Positions 7,562 through 13,560 of a stretch of DNA of 13,560 bases are shown piece after piece. Under the pieces are notes generated by a model, which did not search any database, was not told the DNA's origin, and saw only the letters and a list, made by a program, of their open reading frames with translations. Each line of letters opens with the position of its first letter. Within the stretch, counting starts at the first letter, position 1. Made by a program: the position numbers and the translations under genes. Source of the stretch: Pilatotrama ljubarskyi (lineage: Eukaryota > Basidiomycota > Agaricomycetes > Polyporales > Polyporaceae); assembly GCA_022385805.1 (NCBI GenBank), contig MU277723.1:217114-230673 (forward strand). Reading direction: 5' to 3'.

Positions 7562-10022
7562 ATGATGCACCATCCATCGTCTCGTCTTGCCTCCAAACGC
7601 TTCGGAACCTCTCTTTCGACTGTGCGACCTTTTCCTCGCTGTCGCACGTCGCTATCCTCGACGCTTGTACTCTCTGACTCTCGGCGCGGGTACTCGGAGT
7701 CCGCTGCAGCTGAGCCTCTGCGTCCGCGAGCCAAGGGATCCAATGCCGCTCTCGCTTTCGCTCTCGGATCTGCCCTCAGCGGCGCTTTTGCCATGTTCTA
7801 CCTGGCCACCTCGGGCAACGACGACGAGGCTACACAGCGGAACAGGGCGAGCTCGGAGCTGAACTCCAAGTATGGCACGCCGGACGACTTCAAGAAGGCG
7901 ATAGAGGAGCTGAGGCGGGCGTTCCCCGACGAGGACACGGTCTCGACCGACCCCGCGCACTTAGAGGAGCACGGATTCTCGGAGAATGATTATCATCCTA
8001 GTGAGTCGCTTGCTTTGCATGCTGTCGTCGCGCGGAAGCGCGATTGTAGGGAAGAGGGCGCTGATGGACCCTCTGCCGTAACAGGCTCACATCCCTCCGT
8101 GGTCGTATATCCCTCGAGTACAGAGGATGTGGTGAAGATAGTCAAGATCGCGGTCAAGTACAGGATGCCTGTGATTCCCTACTCGGGCGCGACGAGTCTG
8201 GAGGGTCATTTCAGGGCTGTGAGTGCAATGAGAAGCACACCGAGGCGGTTTCGCTTACGGCCCGCGTCCTAGCCCGCAGTGGGCGGAATATCAGTCGACC
8301 TGTCCAAGATGGACAGGATCATTGAAATTCATGGTATGCGGCTCGTGACTTCGCGTCGCGTAGTGCTTTACCGAGTTCATTTCAGAGGCTGATTCTGACG
8401 TCGTCTGTCAACCCGGACTTCGCTGGATGGATCTGAATGAGACGCTAAGGAAGAAAGGTACACATGAGTAATGAACTTGAAATGTGGTTACTGACGCCCT
8501 GCTAGGCATCCCTCTGTTCTTCCCTGTTCGTGTGGCTCTCTAGACACCTCCGCGGCACGTACTCATCGCGCCTCGCATAGCTTGATCCAGGCCCTGGTGC
8601 TACCCTCGGCGGAATGCTCAGTACTGGGTGCTCGGGCAGTAGGTCAAACGGATCCAGTCCCGCACCCGTAGTCTGACTCGGCATGCTTGCAGCGAACGCT
8701 GTTCGGTATGGTACTGCGAAAGGGGAGTGGTTCCTCAATGCGGTAAGTGACACTTCTTGCGGACTGCCGGACATCAATTCTGACACGGAAGCGTCTCAGA
8801 CTGTCGTGCTGCCGTCAGGAGAAGTTATCAAGACCCGGCGGCGTGCGCGCAAGTCGTCCGCCGGTTTCGATACCACTAAGCTTTTCATCGGCGCCGAGGG
8901 CACGCTGGGCATCGTGACGGAAGGTATGCAATCCCTGCCGCGTCCTTGGATTGACTCTGACGCATACGCTTAGTCACGGTACGGCTTGCGCCCGTGTTAC
9001 CAACCAATGTAGCCGTCGTTCAATTCCCAGATGTCCGTAGCGCGACGGAGGCTGTCATCGAGGTCGTGAACGCGGGCGTCGGCATCCGTATGTTCCCTTA
9101 TTCCAGGCTTGCGAGTTGTCCCTCATGGCCGTGCAGAGTGTGTCGAGCTGTGCGATGACCAGTTCATGCGTGCAACGAACATCTACGGGCAGTCAACGCG
9201 CAAGTGGCCAGAGAAGGACAGCCTGTTCTTCAAGTTCCAGGGCCCCACTCCGCGCTCGCTCAAGGAGACCGCAGAGATCGTCAAGAAGATCACGGAGAAA
9301 CATGGCGCCACGGGCTTTTCGCTCGCGCGGAGCGACCAGGAGGCGCACGACCTGTGGATGGACAGGAAGAACGCGCTCTACTCGAGTTTGGCTATTTTGC
9401 CCGGCGCGAGAGGTTGGAGCACGGACGTTTGGTAAGTCTTGGAGAGACGTAATCGATACCACGCCTGGTCGCTGAGTGCCAGCTAGTGTACCTGTTTCCC
9501 GATTGCCTGACCTGGTATACGGGACGAAGAAGGACCTCGAGGAACACGGTATACTCTCGACTATCGTAGGCCACGTCGGTGACGGTATGTACATAATGGT
9601 GCAACCATAGCACGTCGATTGACGGACTGTCCATAGGCAACTTCCACGCGCTGCTTCTATTCCGCAACGATGAGGAGCTCGCCAAGGCTCGCGATGCCGT
9701 GCATCGGATGGTCGAGCGGGCCATCGCCCTCGACGGGACCTGTTCGTGGTCGACACTCGTCGCTCCGCGAAGCTGGATCGCTAACGTCTTGTTACAGGCA
9801 GCGGAGAACACGGCGTCGGTATGGGCAAGCGCGAGTATCTGTATGACGAACTTGGCGAGGGCACCGTTGAGCTCATGAAGACGATCAAGAAGGCAATTGA
9901 CCCTCTCAACCTCTTCAACCCCGGCAAGGTCAGTATCTGCACGTGTACTCGTCGTGATCTCTGCTCATACATCATCATAGCTATACCCAGAGAAGCGTGA
10001 CGGCTCGAAGCGCGAGCATTGA
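7562..10022 (+). CDS. DLD1: D-lactate dehydrogenase (cytochrome c), mitochondrial, FAD-dependent
   Basis: Fourteen exons give 580 aa: 7562-8000, 8085-8218, 8273-8333, 8386-8457, 8506-8525, 8581-8638, 8693-8742, 8800-8923, 8974-9087, 9137-9431, 9487-9584, 9637-9741, 9798-9928, 9981-10022. Introns are 48-84 nt and phase-consistent. Residues 1-43 form an Arg/Ser-rich mitochondrial presequence without acids until about 39. A hydrophobic segment (61-83) probably anchors the enzyme in the inner membrane facing the intermembrane space. The FAD-binding PCMH domain (about 150-330) carries [11 protein letters not shown] (178-188) and the [18 protein letters not shown] loop. The C-terminal FAD-oxidase domain carries GHVGDGNFHA (484-493) and [10 protein letters not shown] (525-534), which hold active-site His and Glu residues in this family. 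It oxidises D-lactate to pyruvate and passes electrons to cytochrome c. GHVGDGNFH rather than GHLGDGNLH favours DLD1 over D-2-hydroxyglutarate dehydrogenase. The length is close to yeast Dld1. Confidence 0.94.
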
Positions 10023-10143
10023 GCATGGTACGCCAAAGAGCGCGCGACGATCTGACCACTATATAGCTTGTACTAGGATATCTGGAGTAAATCGGTAGTA
10101 TAAATATGAATTACAGGCACTACGGAGCAGCACGCCCGGACGA
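10023..10143. other. Convergent 3' gap between DLD1 and MPDU1
   Basis: Only 121 bp separate the two stop codons. AT-rich sequence (ACTATATAGC near 10060 and AGTATAAATATGAATT near 10095-10115) may supply polyadenylation signals for both strands. Transcripts from the two genes probably overlap at their 3' ends. Confidence 0.45.
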
Positions 10144-11140
10144 TCAGTCGACTTTCCTCGACCACCTCCGGTTGCCGGGTCTCGGGCTCGCACGGCCTGG
10201 GGATGAAGGAGGGATAACGACTTCGACCTTGTGCGAGGTGGGCGGCCATTGGGGCTTCTTCTCGTCGGTGACGCCAATGGGTCCAGCTTCGAGCTCGTCC
10301 TTCTCTTGCTTACCCCAGTACATCCACATTTGAACGCCGAGAATGACGTTGAGGGCGAGGGCGAGGGCAAAGCCGGCGCTGACGATGGGATCGCCGACCT
10401 CGGTGGCTGTGGTGAAGAGGCGAGCGAGGCAGCCGCCGATCTGGGAGATGACGGCGAAGGCAGAGAGCTGGCCAGTGCTGTGGGCGCGGTGGTTCTGACG
10501 GATCTGAGGGAGCTTGGAAAAGACGGAGAGAGGGAGGGTGGCGAGCTGGAAAGCAGCGATAGTGGATGGCGGAAGGACCACAAGGGCAACGCCGAAGACG
10601 AGAACAGCTTGGAGGGCGAGGATGGTGCGCTGCGTGGAGCTACGTGCTGCGAGAGAGTGCGGTGGATTGTAGTGGACGATGAGGAGGGTGATGATGACGT
10701 TCTGGATGGTGAGGAAGAAGTTCTCGCCGTAGGTCGAGAACGGGAAGCCGTTCCGGTACGAGTAGGCGAGCGTGATCGCGTAGGAGAGCGTTTCGAGCAC
10801 GTAGGCCGTGAGTGAAAGGCCGCGTGCGGAACGTGCGGAGACGACTGCAGGCGCGGTCAGCGCGCAGGAAGTAGCAGACAGCGTAACAGACGTACTGAGC
10901 AAAAGCTGAGGGACTTTCATGATTGACCCTCCGACGACAATGCCGAGCCCAAGGCCTTTGGAGAGCGAGTACTTGAGGCATTCGACGTCGGAGAAGTCGA
11001 GGTTCTCGACGATGGATGCGTAGCATTTCTGGCACGACGTCAGATGATGATGAGGCAGACGTTGGTTTTAATACCTCGCCAACAATCGAGACCCCGAGGT
11101 CCTTGACGAACCAGGGCAGACTTCGTGTGATGCTCGTCAT
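10144..11140 (-). CDS. MPDU1: MPDU1 homologue: mannose-P-dolichol utilisation defect 1, PQ-loop membrane protein
   Basis: Three minus-strand exons, 11140-11075, 11028-10896 and 10844-10144, with 46- and 51-nt introns, give 299 aa. The hydrophobic core carries two PQ-loop repeats: KGLGLGIVVGGSIMKVPQ (46-63) and LPLSVFSKLPQIRQN (170-184). Between them is the family hallmark GFPFSTYGENFFLTIQN (99-115), and after the second repeat HSTGQLSAFAVISQIGG (188-204) followed by LARLFTTATEVGDP. About seven membrane helices are expected in the ER membrane. Human MPDU1 is needed for use of dolichol-phosphate mannose and glucose in N-glycan, GPI and mannosylation pathways. The N-terminal KCY..IVENLDF..VECLK block also matches. 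The tail (about 245-299) is hydrophilic, Pro- and Lys-rich and looks longer than in animals. The second intron is read through without a stop, so a naive call would wrongly fuse exons 2 and 3. Baker's yeast, as I recall, lacks an obvious orthologue. Confidence 0.93.
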
Positions 11141-11356
11141 TTTGTGGCGGAGAGAGGCGAGAGCGAGGGCGGAGGACGAGGACGTGTGTGTAGGCGCCCG
11201 CTACGCCGGACGCGCACCGCGTTTGCCACGTGCGCAACTCGCCGCATATGGCAGGTCATTTTTGCAGGGACCATCGACGACAGCCGACGACGAGCAGACA
11301 CTCTCCCTCGACGAGCTCGCCCGCCTTCTCGACCCACTCGCGCTCTCGTCTCCAAA
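11141..11356. promoter_or_regulatory. Divergent promoter between MPDU1 and eIF3e
   Basis: These 216 bp between start codons contain one CACGTG box (11227-11232), roughly central to the gap, and a T-run (ATTTTTGC, about 11258-11265). An ATG at 11248-11250 would open a reading frame overlapping the eIF3e start in another frame; it would matter only if transcription starts upstream of it. Pyrimidine-rich sequence leads up to the eIF3e start. Confidence 0.55.
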
Positions 11357-12950
11357 ATGGCCGAATACGACCTCACGAAAACGATTATTCCCTACTGCGA
11401 CCGCCACCTGGTCTTCCCGCTCCTCGCACATCTCTCCGAGAGCGAGATCTTCCCGGTCGAGCAAGTCCAGGCTGCCCAGTATGAGCTTGCGAAGGAGACG
11501 AACATGGTTGACTACGCTGTCAGCCTGTTCCAGCAGCTACACCCAGACGAGGAGGTCCCTGCAGGTGCGCCCCACTCTCGTTCCGCCCGCGCCTGATCTC
11601 ACCTCGCGCAGAGTTTGCGGACAAGCGTGAAAAGGCCGTCTCCACCCACGAACGGCTCCAGCAGGAGGCGCAGGCCGTGCTAGATGTCATCGAGAACCCA
11701 GAAGTCGCTCAGTCGCTTCGCCAGGACAAGAACCAGAACCTCCAGTTCCTCCGCGATCACTACAATGTGAGTTTCGCCCTTTCGTGTCTGCTGTTCCCTC
11801 TGACCCTCCTCAGGTTACGCTCGACCAAATCACCGCACTCTACAACTTTGGAAAATTCCAATACTCGTACGGAAACTACAGTGGCGCCGCCGACTACCTC
11901 TACCACTTCCGCATCCTTTCCACCGACCCCGACCTCACCATCTCCGCACACTGGGGTAAGCTCGCATGCGACATCCTCACCGGAAAGTGGGACGTGGCCC
12001 TCGAAGAGCTCAACTCCCTCCGCGAGGCAATCGACTCTCGCACCCCCTCCATGCCCCAGTTCTCGTCCACGCCATCATCATCGGCCGCCGACCCCGCTCT
12101 CGCCCAGCTGCACTCTCGCACCTGGCTCTTGCACTGGTCTCTTTTCGTCTACTTCAACCATCCTCAAGGGCGCACCCTCCTCCTCGAGACCTTCCTCTCC
12201 CCTACATACCTCAACACCATCCAGACCTCGTGTCCTTGGATCCTCCGCTACCTTGCTACCGCTGCCGTCCTCTCCCGCAAGTCCGCGTCGGGCGCCCTTT
12301 CGTCGCGCGTACGCCACTCCATTCGCGAGATCGTCAAGGTCATCCAGATGGAGGAGTATCAGTACCAGGACCCCGTCACCCAGTTCCTCAAGGAGCTCTA
12401 CGTCGAGTTCGACTTCGAAGCGGCCCAGAAGGAGCTCGGTAAGGCGGAGACCGTCGTCGCAAACGACTTCTTCCTCGGCGAGTTCCGCGACGACTTCATG
12501 GACAACGCTCGGTACCTCATCAGCGAGGCCTATTGCAGGATACACCAGCGCATCGATATTGGGTGCGCTACCGTCGTTGTCCCCTCACACTGCGTGCTGC
12601 CCGCTAACCAATCGTTCCACAGTGATCTGTCTGAGCGTCTGAACCTCTCGCGCGACGAGGGCGAGAAGTGGATTGTGAACCTCATTCGCGAAACCCGCAT
12701 GGGCGCCGACGCGAAGATAGATCTAGAGAAGGTCTGCACTTATTATCTTCTACCACCACAGCTGTACTGAGACACATGCGTTCAGAACGTTATCGAGATC
12801 CACCGCCCGCCCCAGCCGATCTACCAGACCGTCATCGAGAAGACTCGGGGCCTAGCATTCCGCACGCAGGCTCTCGGCGCTGCGATGTCGCGGACACAAC
12901 AGTTGGCGGGTCAGGAAGCCCCGCAACCGTCGGTCATCGAGGCGCAGTGA
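11357..12950 (+). CDS. eif3e: Eukaryotic translation initiation factor 3 subunit E (eIF3e/INT6)
   Basis: Five exons, 11357-11564, 11612-11766, 11814-12562, 12623-12731 and 12786-12950, with GT-AG introns of 47, 47, 60 and 54 nt, give 461 aa, against about 445 in human. The start (CCAAAATGGCC) has a good context. The N-terminal eIF3e domain has YDLTKTIIPYCDRHLVFPLL (residues 4-23) and DVIENPEVAQSLRQDK. The centre has LYNFGKFQYSYGNYSGAADY (130-149) and RTWLLHWSLFVYFNHPQGR (223-241). The PCI domain (about 240-410) carries YQDPVTQFLKELYVEFDFE and LSERLNLSRDEGEKWIVNLI. PCI subunits form the eIF3 scaffold that recruits mRNA and the 43S complex; in fission yeast the subunit defines an eIF3 form serving a subset of mRNAs. 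A Ser/Pro/Ala-rich loop at about 197-216 is longer than in human. Its presence fits a filamentous fungus with a full eIF3, unlike baker's yeast. Confidence 0.95.
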
Positions 12951-13256
12951 GGGAAGGTGGCTTGTTCAGTGTTGTAGTGCTTACCGCTTGTACTGTGCTA
13001 TCTGGGGCGTTGTATGGTATCATCTGCAAACACGCTGCGTGGATCCCCAAAATCGTTCAGGCCGGGACACGTGACGTTACACGGCCGAACAGTCTGCAGG
13101 TGGGATTCAGGTGGAAACAATCACGGCATCGATCGTTCGCTTTTAAGGGTATTGAGAGATGCTGGAAGGCTATGATATTACATGCACATACTGAGTCTCT
13201 CCGGGACATGTAATGTTGGGTTATGAGACCTTCGCTCAGCTGCCCAGGCCTCGTTT
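12951..13256. other. eIF3e 3' flank, no gene seen
   Basis: This stretch should include the eIF3e 3' UTR. No exon with family similarity is visible on either strand. A CACGTG box overlapping a TGACGT half-site (13068-13077, CACGTGACGT) is the only clear regulatory-type motif; it could belong to a gene beyond the right edge. AT-rich sequence at about 13140-13190 separates it from the repeat-rich end. Confidence 0.45.
13068..13077. promoter_or_regulatory. Overlapping CACGTG and TGACGT motifs
   Basis: A bHLH-type E-box CACGTG (13068-13073) shares its last two bases with a bZIP-type half-site TGACGT (13072-13077). It lies about 120 bp after the eIF3e stop, where no gene is visible in the window. 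Confidence 0.3.
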
Positions 13257-13372
13257 AAACCCTAGCCTTAACCCCAGCATTGCATGCTAGGGTTCCCAAT
13301 CGGTGCCGGCTAACCGCATGCGGAACCCCAACCCTGGGCGATCTGCCGGCGCTAACCGGGGCTGTGTGGGCA

Positions 13373-13393
13373 GTGTGCGTAGTCGACGCACAC
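13373..13393. repeat. 21-bp hairpin unit, copy 1
   Basis: A perfect 8-bp stem (GTGTGCGT with ACGCACAC) closes a 5-base loop AGTCG. The second copy starts 78 bp downstream. Confidence 0.6.
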
Positions 13394-13450
13394 ATCACGT
13401 CGACGCCGGGTAAGGCACCAGAGCGTTGCCGCGTGGTGCGCCACAGCAAA

Positions 13451-13471
13451 GTGTGTGTAGGTGACGCACAC
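13451..13471. repeat. 21-bp hairpin unit, copy 2
   Basis: GTGTGTGT-AGGTG-ACGCACAC differs from copy 1 at three positions. One change (C to T in the left arm) leaves a G-T wobble, so the stem could still form in RNA. Confidence 0.6.
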
Positions 13472-13560
13472 GAGCAGGAGGGGCGCGCTGACCGTCAGCA
13501 TGCGAGAAAGATGCATAAATGATGCACCCCTGTGGTGCGCAACAAGCTCTGCCCACCATT

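Larger units (their letters stand above)
13257..13560. repeat. Hairpin- and repeat-rich edge with telomere-like motifs; possible repeat or transposon boundary
   Basis: Several short repeats crowd here. AACCCTAGC (13258-13266) and GCTAGGGTT (13286-13294) form a perfect 9-bp inverted repeat. TGCCGGC..TAACCG occurs twice (13304-13316 and 13344-13358, the second with two extra bases). A 21-bp hairpin unit, GTGTGCGT-AGTCG-ACGCACAC (13373-13393), recurs at 13451-13471 with 18 of 21 bases identical. GTGGTGCGC is repeated at 13433-13441 and 13532-13540, and each copy can pair with an upstream GCACC. AACCC-rich words recall degenerate CCCTAA telomere repeats. No protein is encoded. This looks like non-coding repeat DNA, such as the terminal region of a non-autonomous element or a subtelomeric-type repeat, continuing beyond the window. 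Confidence 0.45.

Noticed and set aside
7562..8272. Single-exon reading of DLD1 through its first intron
   Set aside because: The 84-nt insert has a GTGAGT donor and CAG acceptor, breaks the conserved [15 protein letters not shown] sequence and shows no family similarity.
10231..10815. 194-codon Glu/Gly-rich '+' frame opposite MPDU1
   Set aside because: It is the antisense of the hydrophobic MPDU1 exon, which has clear family motifs; acidic Gly-rich antisense frames are expected there.
11677..12642. 321-codon Ser/Thr/Pro-rich '+' frame
   Set aside because: It is the shifted frame of eIF3e exons 2-3; the repeated Ser/Arg composition is what GC-rich coding sequence gives when read out of frame.
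1..13560. CRISPR arrays, bacterial operons, phage or biosynthetic gene cluster
   Set aside because: The intron-rich eukaryotic genes, absence of regularly spaced repeats and unrelated housekeeping functions leave no support for any of these.

Overview
The window is nuclear DNA from a filamentous basidiomycete fungus, most likely an agaricomycete. It is GC-rich and gene-dense. I could place 35 short GT-AG introns of 46-84 nt, most about 50 nt, all phase-consistent. The encoded proteins are eukaryotic (HECT ubiquitin ligase, eIF3e, MPDU1, mitochondrial D-lactate dehydrogenase). A decayed gene at the left resembles the multi-pass membrane proteins that are expanded in Agaricomycetes. No species assignment is attempted.

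Layout from left to right. Bases 1-183 may hold a minus-strand exon of a gene running off the left edge. Bases 184-2022 are gene-poor: they contain a probable decayed '+' strand membrane-protein gene (674-1286) and an orphan promoter-like cluster near 1577-1701. A minus-strand gene for an uncharacterised six-helix membrane protein (2023-3084, 3 exons) diverges across a 316-bp promoter carrying paired CACGTG boxes from a 15-exon HUL5/UBE3C-type HECT E3 ligase (3401-7127, 993 aa). A 14-exon DLD1-type D-lactate dehydrogenase follows in the same direction (7562-10022, 580 aa). It converges, with a 121-bp gap, on a minus-strand MPDU1 homologue (10144-11140, 299 aa, 3 exons). MPDU1 in turn diverges across 216 bp from the eIF3e gene (11357-12950, 461 aa, 5 exons). 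The last 300 bases are hairpin-rich, contain short direct and inverted repeats and telomere-like AACCC motifs, and look like the edge of a repeat or transposon that continues to the right.

The five well-supported genes are unrelated housekeeping functions: proteasome-linked ubiquitin chain extension, lactate oxidation at the mitochondrial inner membrane, dolichol-linked sugar use in the ER, translation initiation, and one unknown. They are ordinary eukaryotic neighbours, with no sign of an operon, a metabolic cluster or a defence system. I did not find a convincing novel system. The points most worth a second look are the decayed membrane-protein gene, the structured right edge, the concentration of CACGTG sites outside exons, a 20-nt microexon, and several stop-free introns of a length divisible by three. 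Gene models were built by eye from splice signals, reading phase and remembered family conservation; no alignment was run.
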